Part shown: piece after piece, positions 1 to 12,849 of the stretch
How the letters are laid out: the number at the start of each line of letters is the position of its first letter
Position numbering within the stretch: position 1 is the stretch's first letter
Assembly: GCF_000001735.4 (NCBI RefSeq)
Contig: NC_003070.9
Location: 24,227,971-24,291,970 of the forward strand
Length of the DNA: 64,000 nt
Origin: Arabidopsis thaliana
Lineage: Eukaryota; Streptophyta; Magnoliopsida; Brassicales; Brassicaceae
Direction of reading: 5' to 3'
Made by a program: the position numbers and the translations under genes
The notes under the pieces: generated by a model
Told to the model about the DNA's origin: nothing
What the model saw: the letters and a program-made list of their open reading frames with translations, nothing else
The model's database searches: none

Positions 1-118
1 TCTCAGTTACTTCTGATTCTGTATTCGATTATCACTTGTCTTTTATCTCTGCTTTCTTATTGTATATGTAAAATTGATATATCTGCTATACTTTTCCTTC
101 TGATTTTAAGTAAGGCAG

Positions 119-829
119 GATTGACAGCTCTGGTAGAGTACAATGAAAGGAAAATATTTGAGGTGAAGCTGAAGGAAATCAAAGCGGTCCTTACGAGCCA
201 AGTGACAGAGGAAATAAACGTAGATGAAGTGACTGAAATGGTGAAGCAACAGGTGAAAGATGCAAAGCTGCCAGAGACTGAGGTTGTGCATGTGATCTGG
301 GATGGGATAATGAATGCTGTTCAATGGTCTGGGAAAAACCAGCAGCAGAATTCGAATGCTGTATTACGCCAAGTGAGTTGATTTTCTATTTTATTTTGAA
401 GCAAGATTATGTTGTTTTGTTCAAAGCTAAGCTAAGCTAGCCGCTGTTTTGTGGTAGGTGAAAACATGGGCACCCCTTCTGAACACGCTGTGTAGCACCG
501 GGAACATGGAGATGGAACTGATGTATAAAGTACAGATGCAATGCTATGAGGATGCAAAGCTGATGAAAGTGTTTCCTGAGGTAGTGAGATCTCTGTATGA
601 ACTGGATGTGCTTGCGGAAGACACCATTCTGCACTGGTATCGCAAAGGGACCAACCCTAAGGGCAGGTACTATTTTCGAGTTTTTCACAAAAACAAGGTT
701 AATAATAGTATTCTCTTAGTAACATATATGTAATAATGGTTTGTGTTGGTTTTGCATTGCAGGCAAACGTTTGTGAAGGGATTGGAACCGTTTGTGAATT
801 GGCTCGAAGAGGCCGAAGAAGAGGAGTGA
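119..829 (+). CDS. 3' end of a W2-domain (eIF5C / 5MP-like) protein gene
   Basis: Last three coding exons of a gene whose start lies before the window. The first begins after an AG at about 118 and is spliced at 373 and 458, then again at about 698 and 763; the stop TGA is at 827-829. The translation is a W2 domain, the HEAT-type fold shared by eIF5, eIF2B-epsilon and BZW/5MP proteins. It has the motif VIWDGIMNAVQWSGKN, the run ILHWYRKG and an acidic end, FVNWLEEAEEEE. In this family the W2 domain binds eIF2-beta and eIF3 and tunes start-codon choice. The missing N-terminal part would separate 5MP/BZW from eIF5; the absence of a long tail after the acidic residues fits 5MP. I recall this as At1g65220. 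Family call is firm, exact role inferred. Confidence 0.85.
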
Positions 830-1196
830 GTGAGACGCTCTGCTTCTTGTTTTCTCTTTTTACTCTCTTCTAATAAAAGAAAGACAATATTTTACTTCTC
901 TTAACGCAAAATTCAGATGCTCTACATTGTTGGTGACTTGGTGTGATCTCTTTTTTGAATGAATAAGTACTTCTTTAGTTGATTATTTGTTGGTTTTGGT
1001 TAACCTCTTTGTGAGGTAATACAGGAATGTCATCTTGAAAAATACTAACCAAAAAATAAAAAATAGAGAATATAAAACCTTATCCAAAAGTAGGGAGATT
1101 GTGTTATTTAAAAGGGAACCACAGAAAAAAATAGGCGAGGAAAGACCATTAAGCCGTTGGCCACACAATCAGATATCATAATGGAAATACACTCCG
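830..1196. other. intergenic: 3' UTR and next promoter
   Basis: Holds the probable 3' UTR of the W2 gene (AATAAAAGAAAG at about 871) and the upstream region of the DUF2358 gene. No repeat or RNA gene seen. Confidence 0.5.
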
Positions 1197-2794
1197 ATGA
1201 CTACTTCTTCCTTCCTCCTCCCTGCTTCTCCTCCCTCAGCCGCCTTTCTCCGGCGGCGCTTCTTCCGCCACTCCTGGCTTTCCTCTAAGATCCACCACCG
1301 TCTTCCCCAAGGTACATTACTACTCTTCTCTATTTCACCTGTCACCACTTCTCTGATCTTTGGATTATTCTGGAATCTTCGTTTTATGTGATCTTGTTAC
1401 AAAAAGTTTCCATTACGATTCCATGTTTTAACCCTTAAGTTCAAAATTGTGGTACAATTCTATCTCATAGGTGTTTTGAGTTGAATGATACCTTCTGATT
1501 TTCTGGAGCCCTATTGATTGTATATCTCCCACTCTACTCTTATCTTACTATGCAACTATCCTGTCTTTCTTTACTTGCTTCAGTTATGAATGATTCCACG
1601 AGGACTGAAGTATCCATTGATAAATCAGAAGTAGACAAGCTTGTTGACAAGATTGATTTTGGGGAATTATGCAACGATTTTGAGTGCACAAGTAGTCCGC
1701 AGGTGGAATCCACAGCTAGACAACTTGTTCGCGACATTCTTGAAATCAGAGAAGGAAATCGTGCCTTTGCATGCTATGCAGTTTCCGTTAAATATAAGGT
1801 ACATTTCTCTGTCACATTGTATTTTACAATGTACATTGCTTTTCAGATAGATATGGTTCGTCGAAAATTTGTCACTTGTTAATCCACTTTGCTCAAAATG
1901 GGCACTTGAATATATGTGGCTATGTGCTAAAGGGAGTAGTATTTATCTTGCGTTTAGACATGGTCCAGTAAAATTGATTTGCTCGAACATTACAACACTT
2001 GTATTCCATTATTTCTCTTGTGATGTTCTGATATTCCTTGGCAGTAAGTAAGTACATCGTGATTGATAGTGATTGCAGGATCCGGTTAGAAGTTTTACAG
2101 GTCGTGAGAAGTACAAAAGACCAATGTGGATAACTAGTGGATTAGAGAATCCTACCGTGGTAAGAACTGATCACAACCTTTTAACATTTGTTTTGCATTT
2201 TCTAACCCTTTTGGTTCACAAGTAATGTGATTCCCTTCCCCTTATTTGTAGACGGTACAAGAGATGGTAATGTTATCGACCAGCGTCTTGCGAATTAAAT
2301 GGACAGTGAAAGGAAAACCAAAATCTATTCTTGCTGCTGTAAGTGGAGATTTGATAGTAAAAGTCAAATCTGAATTTACTCTTAACCAGATTAGTGGGCA
2401 AGTGTTTGAGCATGAAGAGTCTTGGGACTTATCTTCATCATCCCCTATTGCTCAAGCCTATTTCTGGACATCCCGCCGCCTCTTTGCTGCTTCTGAATCC
2501 GCAAAAGATGTCGCCGATGTCACAAAAGACTTGACCGCCAATTTGACAACTCGAAAAGAGGACACAGATATATATCGCGATCCAACCGATCCAAATAAGG
2601 TCAGCTTCATCTAAACACTATTTTATATTGTGTCTATGTAAATTGCAGTATTGAATATATAAACTAAGAGAATGTTAGTTGTGGTGATGCAGTTTTTCCA
2701 AAGAGACAACAGCTTTGAGAGAGATGTGTATCAAATTGCACTGTTTCTAGCCATTGTCTATTTTGTTGTACAGTTCTTGAAGAACACAATCTAG
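1197..2794 (+). CDS. DUF2358-type plastid-targeted membrane protein
   Basis: Five exons (about 1197-1311, 1584-1798, 2079-2159, 2252-2598, 2692-2794) joined at GT..AG introns in one frame, ending in TAG. The first 40 residues are Ser/Pro/Arg-rich with almost no acidic residues (MTTSSFLLPASPPSAAFLRR), typical of a chloroplast transit peptide. The middle carries a SnoaL-like alpha+beta domain of the DUF2358 type (RWTVKG-like core at LRIKWTVKGKPK, then FEHEESWDLSSSSPIAQAYFWTSRRL). The last exon ends in a hydrophobic stretch, IALFLAIVYFVVQFLK, that should be a C-terminal membrane anchor. No enzymatic role is known to me. I recall this as At1g65230; plastid location is predicted from sequence only. 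Confidence 0.85.
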
Positions 2795-2993
2795 TTACCT
2801 TCTCTCCCATCCTCTATAACAGATATGTAAATGCCTATATATTGTTGTATATGATCTGTAAAAAAAAACTGAACAAGAAAAGAGATGTGTTTGTTTGTGT
2901 TGGAAGAAAGACTATCAAAATGATTAAATCTTCTTTAAGCATCCATCACCAAGACAATGCATATTATAACCAGCTGAATGGTTTCTTTGTTAC

Positions 2994-5379
2994 TATGCTA
3001 AGGAAGTAAAAGCCATTACGATCAATGGTGACAAAATTGTAAGAAGCTTTGTGATCATCAACAAACGAGGAGCCGATGAGAGATTGTCTGCGCCGACCGA
3101 GTAAACACCTCCTGATCCGTCTTTTATTTTGATGCTTGATGAACCTTAAAACATGAAAAGCATTTGTTTGTATGAGAAAGAAAGGATGCAGAGTTTGCTA
3201 CTTTTTTGGGTTCTAGAGATACTTACAGTTATGATCTGCCCATCCGATCACCTCGTTATCCAGATCGTATACTACTAACTTGTTCGAGAGCACCAAATCT
3301 ACAAAAAGATAAGCGAAATGACTATCTTCTAGAGTGAGTGATATGGAAAGAAAGATTTTATTAGAATTTTGAACTTTACCTCCTAAGAGAATGACTTCTG
3401 ATCTTTCATCTGTTGTCAGTCCACCAGCTTGCCAACCAAAGCAGTACAACTCTTCCTGTTAGCAAAAATAAAGAGGCAATTCCGATCATCGAAACTCGAA
3501 ACATCCTACTTAGAACATTTCGAAACGTTTTGTTGAAATCTCGAAAGCAAAGTTTCTGTTCTATTGACTTACCTCAAGTGTGAAAAGATAATCATGCGGA
3601 TAAACGGTTAGTTTGACAGAGTCCTCAAACTCAAAACTTACTGGTGGGAACGCCTCATCCACGCTGCGAGTTTAAGGAGGAAGAGCTTAGCATATATAGG
3701 TAATGAATGATGCATAATACTTAAGAAAGGCTTGCTTTATAGGTATCTAAAAGAAGAATGGTTTGGAAATAAACACGGTAGGGAAAGTCTTACTTTGTAC
3801 TAAAGCTAAAACATTGGAAGGTCTCCTCTACTATGTGAAGTTTTACAGGTTGACGAGCAAGAATCTACACAAGAAAAACTCATGTCAGGATTGTGATTTT
3901 CACACAAACTAGAAATAAACATGCACTAATATGAATATGAGCAGAGAAAGTTACCGTTTCTATTAAGGAGTCATAAAGAACCTTTGGAAAGTAAGCCAAA
4001 GTTGTACCACTATCAACAATGGTTCCTCCGTTCCTCACAATACTTCGTGGAAGGTCAAGAGAAGTTCCATCCACATCCATTCCCATCAACATTACATTGT
4101 AATGCATCCTAAAATCGTTGAGCAACACATGTTAGCGGCCATAAAACAGAAGCTACTCCTACTCTAACTTCTTGATTGAAAAGAATAAATGACTTGAGAA
4201 GAGATATTACGTACTGATTAGGTACCATAGGAGTTGTTTTAACTTTTGGAGAATCCACTACACCAACAGCAAAAATCCCACCTCCTTTAACATTATCCAA
4301 GCAATGCGAAAAAACTCTTTTCGCATCGCCCGTGGCAGCTAGTTGTGAAAGGACAGAGGTATTTGATTGCCCAAATCCCATAACACCATCAACTGCTGAG
4401 TCACCATTCCCAAGTTGTCCAGATTGATCACTTCCACACCTTTCTCAAAGAAAAGCCCTTATGAGAAAAAATACATCACAAACCACAAACGAAAAGATAA
4501 GGAAGATATTAAAGCTCACCCGAATACAACTTCTTGACCAAGTGGTCCAGTTTTAAGATCGCCAGTAACTTGTTCAAGTGTTAACATGTCCCTTATAAAC
4601 TTTCCATCACTTGTGCTTTCGTCCGCATAGACAATGTGATAACTACATCCAAGAGCGGGTTGACAGCTATCCGATTGCGAAATGAAAGAGCAAAAATCAT
4701 CATCACAACCAACCTTCTTCGAAGTCGAAGAAGCATTCATGTCGAACAACGATAAACGAAACTGCATTGGCGTAAAAAAAACAAAGATATGATCCATCTG
4801 TGTTAGCACTAGACAGCAAGTAAATAAGAAGAAGAAAACATTACATTCAAATTAGTTTTCGTGGGACATTTTGGACACGGCTTGCAATTTATCCAAAGTA
4901 TATCACTTCCTGTATCAACTTGTACATGATATTCCTTTGGTGGCGACCCTAGCTTGATTTTAGTGAAGTATAAACTATAACAAAACCAAGAAAATGTAAC
5001 TTCATTAGTACCTAAACTTAGGTATGTGTCCCAAATGTTACATAAATTATGACGGTACTAAATGATCGCTGCATAATCATTTTCGCTTATTGTCAATTGG
5101 TTTTGAGTCGGAAGCTATTTATTCTACGTTAAACTATTGAAAAGAGAGGGAAAAAGAACAAAACCCGACAGAGTCTACGCGGCTGTCTCCGCCAAGAGGG
5201 AGATCAATGGAAGCGAGCATCCGAGAGTGGCGGCGCGTGTCATGAGACTTGAAATGCTCGAGGTTCTTCTTCTTCCCTGCGAACTTGTGTTGTGCCTTAA
5301 ACACGAAATTGGCTGATGCAAATTCGATCACAATTACGAAAACTGCAACCACAATGCACAATTTTCTCCTCAGTTCCAT
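2994..5379 (-). CDS. A39: aspartic protease A39 (pepsin family A1, GPI-anchored type)
   Basis: Minus-strand gene of about nine exons; the start is at 5379 and the stop (TAG) at 2994-2996. Translation begins with a signal peptide (about residues 1-23, LCIVVAVFVIVIEFASA). It then has the first catalytic Asp in VDTGSDILW (codons near 4915), a plant-specific Cys-rich loop, and the second catalytic Asp in GGTIVDSGTTLAYFP (near 4010). The end is hydrophobic (LLTILSPLIVMAFTSLA) after a Ser-rich stretch, as expected for a GPI-anchor signal. Both active-site motifs are intact. In Arabidopsis the A36/A39 pair are membrane-anchored proteases needed for normal pollen and ovule development; I match this gene to A39 (At1g65240). 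Substrates are not shown by the sequence. Confidence 0.88.
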
Positions 5380-6461
5380 CGCCTATAATATGTTAGATAT
5401 CTCCGGAGGAGAAAAATTTGAGATTTTGTTTGAATTAATGTATTGAATTCTGGTGATTTCTTTGTTTCATAATCAGACAAAGAAACGGCAAAAGAAAAAC
5501 ACAGAACGCGTTTTCAAAGACGGATTTAGAAAAGTGCCAAATGTGATGTTTGAATTTTTTTTTTTTACTTTTCATTTATTACAAACCAATGCTTTTGTTT
5601 TTATTTCCTTTAAACCAATGCTTATATTAGTAAAGAAAATCCATTTTGGGAACAATTGACAAACTTGAAGAATTCAATATTTAAGGAGTTAAGATAAAAT
5701 GATAGGAATGAAAAGAATGATTGGTGATTAACTGATTATAAACTTAAAACGTAAATGATAATTTAGAAAAACTGTTGGGCTAAATAATTTTGATAAGAAA
5801 ACGGTGATAAATTATAGTATAATGTTTAAAAACTTGGAATAAGTTTTTGTCTTGTAGGTTCAATCCTAATGATTAGTAATGAATTTGATAAGATAAAACT
5901 TAGAAGGTAGTTTGGTCGCAACTACTTTCTTCATTATGAATGTTCCGAGCGAATTTGGAAGCTCTCCAAAGCTTGTAGAAGCTCCCAAAGAATTTGAAAG
6001 CTATGGACAACTTCTTAAAAAATCCATTAGTTTTTAGTGAAAATCTTTACAAGGAAGTGATATACGGTTTCTTGTATAAATAAGCTCTAAAAAACTAAGA
6101 AAAAAAAAAGAATTTAACCAAAAATAAAAAAGACAGAACATATTTTTGTAACTTGGAAAAGGTAGCAACGGATGATCTAGTCCCAGCCGATAGGTGTGAA
6201 TTTTTGATGACCATTCACTAAACAAGTAACAAACGTTAAAATTTTAAAATATGATGACATCAGCAGACCCAAATTTCCTAAAAGTCCTTGCAACTCTAAT
6301 AAATTCCTATTTTCTGATTTTCGTTGAAGAACGTAATGTTGAAAATTCAACAAGAATTGAGTACATTGTACTCGTTTGCAACTCATTGTGTGAGGTCTCG
6401 AATCCTTTGCTCATTTTGATTTCAAATAAAGCTTTCTTTCCCTTAATTCTTAGATTTTGAG
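5380..6461. other. AT-rich intergenic region between divergent A39 and pseudokinase genes
   Basis: Shared upstream region of two divergent genes. It contains short open frames with no recognisable product, and a short internal repeat near 5955-6000 (GAAGCTC followed by TCCAAAG, then again with one change). No RNA gene or full transposon seen. Confidence 0.4.
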
Positions 6462-7580
6462 ATGGGTTGGCTGAGGAAGAAGAAGAAGCCAAAATCCGAT
6501 ATAGCGTCCGAGAGAGGGGCCAAGTTGTTAGAAGAGCTCATCGAATGTTGCGATGGCAAATCCAATCCCATCAAATTCTTCTCTGCTGATGAGATCCTCA
6601 AAGCCACCAACGATTTCAGCGACTCTAATTTTGTTTTACGATTAGAAGTTCCCTTCAAATGGTATTCTGGTAAGAACGAGAATCATCCCATGATACTAAT
6701 CAAGAAAGATGTTGGCTGGTGGAGTGGCTTGAGAGTAGATCGTTTGTGCCGCGACATAGCAGTTTCATCGATGGTGAGTGGTCACAAAAACTTCATGAAG
6801 TTGGTTGGATGTTGTCTTGAGTTAGATTATCCAGTCATGGTGTATCATAGTGTTAAGAAACATTACAAATTAGAAATAAGTGAACAGCCATGGAAAAAGA
6901 GAATGAAGATAGCAGAAGATATCGCTACTGCTTTAGCTTACCTTCACACCGCCTTCCCTAGGCCCTTTGTATATAGGATTTTGTCTCATTGGAATATCTT
7001 ATTGGATGAAGATGGTGTCGCCAAGCTGACTGATTTCTCTCACTGCGTCTCAATCCCAGAAGGAGAAACATTTGTCCGGGTTGACAGAGACGTGGGATTA
7101 TATAGTTACTTTGCTGATAATTACGTTAGGAGTGGCCTAGTCTCAGATAAAACAGATGTCTTTGCCTTTGGAATCTTTATGGGTCATAGGCTTCTATTAG
7201 GATACGAATACTATTTCGAGCATTATCGAGGAGAAGAAGAAGAAAGTGAAGATGGATTTGACAGTCTGATGAAAAGACATGCTCGGAATTTGCTCTCAAC
7301 ATTAAAGGAAGACAGACCAATGGAAGAGATTGCAGATTCAAAGATGATAGAAAAGATGGGTCAAATTTCAGAACAAGAGCGTTGTCAAATGAAAGCTTTC
7401 TTGAAGCTATCACTGAGATGCACCGGCCCTAGTGAAGAAGTTCCAACGATGGTGGAAGTGGCCAAAGAACTAAACAAGATTCAAAGATCTCTTTTTAACG
7501 ACTCTTCTTCTCTTTCTTCAGGTCAAACCCAACTCGACTCTGCCCAAGACATTTCTTCCACAGTGGTCCTCTCAAATTAG
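6462..7580 (+). CDS. ZED1-related (ZRK-type) receptor-like cytoplasmic pseudokinase
   Basis: Single-exon ORF of 372 residues starting MGWLRKKKKP. The family signature SADEILKATNDFS precedes a kinase-like fold. The ATP-binding lysine region is MILIKKDV. The glycine-rich loop is absent (VLRLEVPFKWYSGK). The catalytic HRD is replaced by YRILSHWN and the metal-binding DFG is DFS. The protein is therefore expected to lack phosphotransfer activity. Length, lack of introns and these losses are hallmarks of the ZED1/RKS1 (RLCK XII) family, whose members act as adaptors between the NLR ZAR1 and effector-modified kinases. I recall this as At1g65250; its ZRK number I do not remember with certainty. MGW at the N-terminus gives no clear acylation site. 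Immune role is inferred from the family. Confidence 0.85.
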   Translation: MGWLRKKKKPKSDIASERGAKLLEELIECCDGKSNPIKFFSADEILKATNDFSDSNFVLRLEVPFKWYSGKNENHPMILIKKDVGWWSGLRVDRLCRDIAVSSMVSGHKNFMKLVGCCLELDYPVMVYHSVKKHYKLEISEQPWKKRMKIAEDIATALAYLHTAFPRPFVYRILSHWNILLDEDGVAKLTDFSHCVSIPEGETFVRVDRDVGLYSYFADNYVRSGLVSDKTDVFAFGIFMGHRLLLGYEYYFEHYRGEEEESEDGFDSLMKRHARNLLSTLKEDRPMEEIADSKMIEKMGQISEQERCQMKAFLKLSLRCTGPSEEVPTMVEVAKELNKIQRSLFNDSSSLSSGQTQLDSAQDISSTVVLSN

Positions 7581-8358
7581 ACACTGCTACCAAGTATTGC
7601 CTGCCAGGTATTTCATGAAATGTTTCAATGGGTTATGTTGAGCTGGTTTCGTTTTTTCAGGAAAAAAATCGAACAATGTGCTGAAAATAACTTCGATTCT
7701 TGTTTGTATTAAAACATTATCAAGTTTCATTTTTGTTGTTGTATTTATAAATAGTGCTACGTTACTTTTGATTCATTATATTGTCCCTTAGAGTCTGTGT
7801 ATGTGTGTTTGGATTTTGATGGATGCGTCTGTGTTTGTTAATTCAAGAGATATCTACTCGTGTATTATAAGGGAAAGTCTCCCAAGTCAATAACAATTCT
7901 AAAGTTTACATTGTGAGTTGGGAAACATGGTTCATTGACGTAAGTTTGCAAATTCCAGCAACTACATATGAACAATGCAATCAATATTGAACTGTGAACT
8001 CCATGATTGTTTGGTGGATTTGGACATTCACATCTATACTAAAGTGAAACATTCATGACGGTAAACTTCTCTTGGAGCTGTATCTTGCATATTAAGAATC
8101 AAAGAATATCAGTGAATTATGATCTTCATTGTCAGCTTTGTCTTTTCAAGAGTTCTGATCTTCAGCTTTGAGTAATTTCCGTTTTCAATTCCAATAAAAT
8201 ATGTTTTATGAAAAAATCAATGTTATTCATCGACCAAAACGACGTAGGATAGAGAAAGAAAAATGGGAACAACATCCGAGTAGCCTCCGAGACCACAAAC
8301 ATCCTCCAATAAGCCAAAAGAAGACGAGAGAAGGAGAAGAGTCGAAATCGCCATTGAA
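7581..8358. other. intergenic region, nothing specific seen
   Basis: 3' UTR of the pseudokinase gene followed by the VIPP1 upstream region. A 129-codon frame at 8201-8590 overlaps VIPP1 exon 1 in another frame and runs into its intron; it does not look like a protein. Confidence 0.4.
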
Positions 8359-11300
8359 ATGGCTCTCAAAGCTTCACCTGTTACCGGATTATTCCCTCCT
8401 CTCCGTCCTACTGCTTCTTCTTCCCCTTCGACTTCTTCTAATCGCCCTTGTTCCCTCAGGATTCTCCCTCTCAGAACATCTTTCTTCGGTAACTCAAGTG
8501 CGTCTCCTTCTTCTCTACTTCGCTTTAGGGTTTGGCTTTATCTTCATTTCACTAGCTTGCGCCTTGTTTGGATTGCTTGGAGGAAAATAGTGCAGCTATT
8601 TGCTCAAATTGGGTAACGTGATTAGTCAGAGAGAGAATTGAAGTAAAATTGGGTATTGATTGTGCTTTTTAGTGTATGATTTGTCGATTTTGTGTTTCTT
8701 GATTTAGTATAAATGAGGTTACTCTTAGTCAGTGTCTATAACTTCAGTATGCTTTGACTGTTTCACATGTCTAACATTTAGTTCTCTTGCTTTTTAGTTA
8801 TGTTGTTGGTTTGATGTTTCCATGAACTTATTGTTAGACTCAATAAAGATTATTGTTTATTTTTACAAGGTGGAGCGCTGAGAGTGAATGTGTTGAGATT
8901 AGCTTGTGATAATAGACTCAGGTGCAATGGTCATGGTGCTACTATGAATCTTTTTGAACGATTTTCTAGAGTGGTCAAGGTACTTATACCCTTTCTCATT
9001 CTGTATTTGACTGTCATTATGCATTGGAGTTCATTAATCAGTTCTCTTGTTTATTTTTCATTTTAATAAGCGAAGTCATATGCAAATGCGCTCATAAGCT
9101 CTTTTGAAGACCCGGAGAAAATCCTGGAGCAAACTGTCATTGAAATGAATAGTGATTTGACAAAGATGCGTCAAGCCACTGCACAGGTGCACTTCTTACT
9201 CTTGAACAAACTTTATACATTTTCCTGTACGATATTTTTCTTCTTCATTTTTTTACTACAGCATGGTTGGCCCCTATTTATGAGATTAGCTAACTTGTGT
9301 ATTATCAACGTGTCTGAAGGTTTTAGCATCACAAAAGCAGTTACAGAACAAATATAAAGCTGCACAGCAGTCTTCTGATGATTGGTATGTGTGCTTTTGC
9401 GTGGACCTTGCTTCCATACCTAAATTCTTCTCTGAGCTGATTATTCTTACATGTTACACGTTTAAATAGGTACAAAAGAGCACAACTTGCTCTTGCAAAA
9501 GGAGATGAGGATCTTGCACGTGAGGCCCTTAAACGACGAAAGTCTTTTGCTGTAGGTTATATCTATCCATTCTTTTGTCCACCAGTTTTCTGTTTCTTAA
9601 GTTTGCTTACTCCAACAAATGAAAGACCCTAATCGTTTAGCGCATCGAGCGATTTGAGGCTGATCTCTTGGTTTTCTGCAAGGTTTAGTTAGGTGGTGGT
9701 GAAAGTAAAATGGAAAAATTTAGATATCTAAGTATTCTGTAATTCTCCTCAGGACTTGCCCCCTTTTCCAATCATTTTTTGATGCAATAGAGCTTGGCAG
9801 TGTTTATAGTACTCTTTTGAAATATATTGTTTGTTGAGTTTGTTAAGGTGATTGCAGTGACAAAAGATATTTTGGATATATATAACACTACAGATGCAGC
9901 CAAAAACGACCCTTCTGTGTTTCTACATATTAGGATGTTGACTATTGTCTTTCAGTATCAGAAAAAAAAATCAAAATCAAATTTTGGTTCTATGTAGAAT
10001 TTCGGAAACAGCCAAACACGATTCTTCAGTGTTTTTTACATATCAGTATCTTGGCTATCATCTTTGATGTGCTTTTGTTTGAGCAACAGACCGTATGGCT
10101 CTTTTTCAGTTTTGTTGATTTATGTATTTGTGTAACCTTTGCAAATGGCTAACGAATAATAGGCAGGTAAATTTTCACTATCTTTTACCTGCTGATACCT
10201 TATCGACTACTGAAGTCTCTTGAATACATCCATTCTCTAACTTTATAAAGTTACCTTAAAAAAAAACTAGAACTTTAGGTTTTGAAGTTATTACCTTTTT
10301 TCTTAACAGGACAACGCTACTGCTTTGAAAACTCAACTAGATCAGCAAAAAGGTGTTGTCGACAATCTTGTTTCAAATACAAGGGTTAGTTTTCACCATA
10401 TTTATCTATATATTTTGTATTTTGATTTACTATACACTGTTGGAATCTTTAGAGCTATGATTAAATGAATTTATCGTCATGCATTTACTCAATAAAACAA
10501 AGAATCATGTATACATTAATTTTCGTCATGCCACCATACAATTTGAATGGTTTAGAGATAGTACCATAGTTAAATACCTCCGTCATAAGATTCATATGCC
10601 AAGTATCTCTCTTCACGTTTTGTACTAAGGAGCTATTGTATCTCTATGGACATAATGTAGAAGATATTTTAGATTAGTATCTGTATTTTCAGAGTTCTTC
10701 CATTTCCATAGCATATGATTCTTATATTTTCTGAAATTGCTTAGGGCGAAGTTTGGTTCTTAGAAAATGAGTTCTGTAATTTTTTTGTTGTTTCCCCTTT
10801 TATTTGCAGCTCTTGGAGAGTAAGATACAAGAGGCAAAAGCAAAGAAAGATACGCTCCTTGCACGTGCTCGCACTGCTAAGTTTGTATCATTTCCCTAAT
10901 ACTCTTCTTTATATCATTTATGGAAGCTCGTCCATACAGAGTGTTTCTTGTCGATTTATATATTGTCCCAACTCTATTTGTTTTTTTTAATTCCTGCTAG
11001 GACTGCAACCAAAGTGCAAGAGATGATAGGGACAGTAAATACAAGCGGTGCTCTTTCAGCTTTTGAGAAAATGGAGGAGAAAGGTATGATCTCTTGATCC
11101 TCCAACTTGTCTATACGCAACCAATACCAGTTAGTCCTATTATTCCTTTCTAAATTTGAAGTTTGGCCTGTAGTTAGGATTAGCATTCAGTCTTTGAAAG
11201 TGAGTTTAGATTCCACTACTTTCTCTATGTTAGCTTGTACTACTTGCCACCTAGGCGACAGGGTTACATTAGAAATAGTGCTCAGATTCTGGGCAACGTG

Positions 11301-12458
11301 GATGTGGAATTAGTGTTGTAGTTACCTCATGCAAAACAATAGAACAGTAATATAATGTGTGCAATGGGACATCGGAGTAAAGGATAAACTTAGCGGAATC
11401 CTTGCTTGTTTAGATACAAGAGAGAAATGCCACTGGATAACCTTTTTTCTTATTGCTATTTCTAGCAATTCGTTTAGGTTCTGGTTGATCAATGTTAGTC
11501 CGTGCAGATATACCCTCTTATTCTTTCTGTAAATCTCTGAGTTGCTAGTATCAGAATTCCGAACGTGTAATTTTTCGTTGTGAAAGACTTCACATTCTGC
11601 TTGTTGATGAATGCTCAGTCTGATAGAGACTAAAATCTAGAAAGTGCTTGACAGTTATGGCTATGGAGTCTGAAGCAGATGCACTAACTCAGATTGGAAC
11701 CGATGAACTCGAGGGGAAGGTTGGTTGTCTATCTCTTGTCTTGGTATTTCTATGAGGAGAAGAATCTTTCTTTCTCTTTTAAATTTGTTTCAGAGGTAAA
11801 ATCTTGCATTGATTAGGGTTCGCTGCTTTATCTAATATCTTCTACGACTGATAGGATGGTCTAATCTGGTTTACTGTTTGTTTGTTGGTAGGAGAAGAAC
11901 TTGTATATCTGCAACCATCTTGACATTAACGTGTATTTCTTTGTGACTTGCAGTTTCAAATGCTTGAAACTTCATCTGTGGATGATGATCTTGCAGACTT
12001 GAAGAAAGAATTGTCTGGAAGCTCAAAGGTTTGTAAAACGTCAATCATCTTGTTAGTTCCGTAGAGTTTATAATCTCATCATTCGCGAAAATATTGTATC
12101 CACAAGCTACCATATGTCCATATTGCAAATTACCGTCCGAAGAGACTAATGGGTTCAGCAATTTGGGATGGTTCACTAAAATCAACAATTCAAACTACTC
12201 AAATTACTTCTATGTTTACCTTACTGTCTTGTTTCATGTTTGACGATAGCCTACTTTGCTACTAACATTTTACTTCACTGAGTTAAGAGTCTGTGAAACA
12301 TACATCTTATAGTTATCCTCTGTTTATATGATATGGAGCAGAAAGGAGAGCTTCCTCCAGGGAGAAGCACTGTTGCAGCAAGCACGAGATACCCTTTCAA
12401 AGACTCAGAGATCGAGAATGAGTTAAACGAACTGCGAAGGAAAGCTAACGACTTTTAG
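8359..12458 (+). CDS. VIPP1: VIPP1, plastid ESCRT-III-like membrane-remodelling protein
   Basis: About eleven exons (8359-8497, 8870-8979, 9076-9186, 9320-9384, 9470-9551, 10310-10384, 10810 on) join into one frame ending [10 protein letters not shown] and TAG at 12456-12458. The N-terminal 65 or so residues are Ser/Pro/Arg-rich (chloroplast transit peptide). The PspA/IM30 domain follows: amphipathic helix [18 protein letters not shown], then long coiled coils such as [23 protein letters not shown] and [26 protein letters not shown]-terminal extension with a last helix ([15 protein letters not shown]) separates VIPP1 from bacterial PspA. The family forms rings and rods on the inner envelope and thylakoid membranes and supports thylakoid biogenesis. 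Also named PTAC4; I match it to At1g65260. Confidence 0.95.
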
Positions 12459-12780
12459 ATATCGGCTGTTTCCGAATTGTGACTGGGTTACATTACGTTC
12501 CTGCTGTAAACTATCTTGTGTCTTGTAGAAAGACACAAAAAGCATGTGTACTCTTAAAGTAAATATCCAGCTATCTAATCCCCATTTATAGTTGGGTTAT
12601 GTACATTCAGACACTTTTGAAAGTGTGGTTTCCATTTTGACTCACTTTGTGTCAAGTGGACACGTTTTTTTATAAGCTGTTTTACTCGCATAACCCTCTA
12701 TCAGCCTCTAAGGCATAAAAGAAAGAGATTCGTCGATTTAAGATAGAAATGCTCGTCTTCCATGTTGACTTGTCTTTCCA
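12459..12780. other. VIPP1 3' flank
   Basis: 3' UTR and flank of VIPP1; no gene or repeat recognised before the LINE-derived stretch. Confidence 0.4.
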
Positions 12781-12849
12781 GTAAAACATGTTGCCATATT
12801 TTCCTAGATTCCTAGCCAATCGTCTTCAGAAACTACAAGGTATGTCTAT

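Noticed and set aside
6307-6658. Antisense frames over the start of the ZRK-type gene
   Set aside because: Shadows of the sense exon, with no independent start or motif.
8201-8590. 129-codon frame overlapping VIPP1 exon 1
   Set aside because: It runs through the VIPP1 transit peptide in another frame and into the intron; the hydrophobic leucine run comes from CT-rich sequence.
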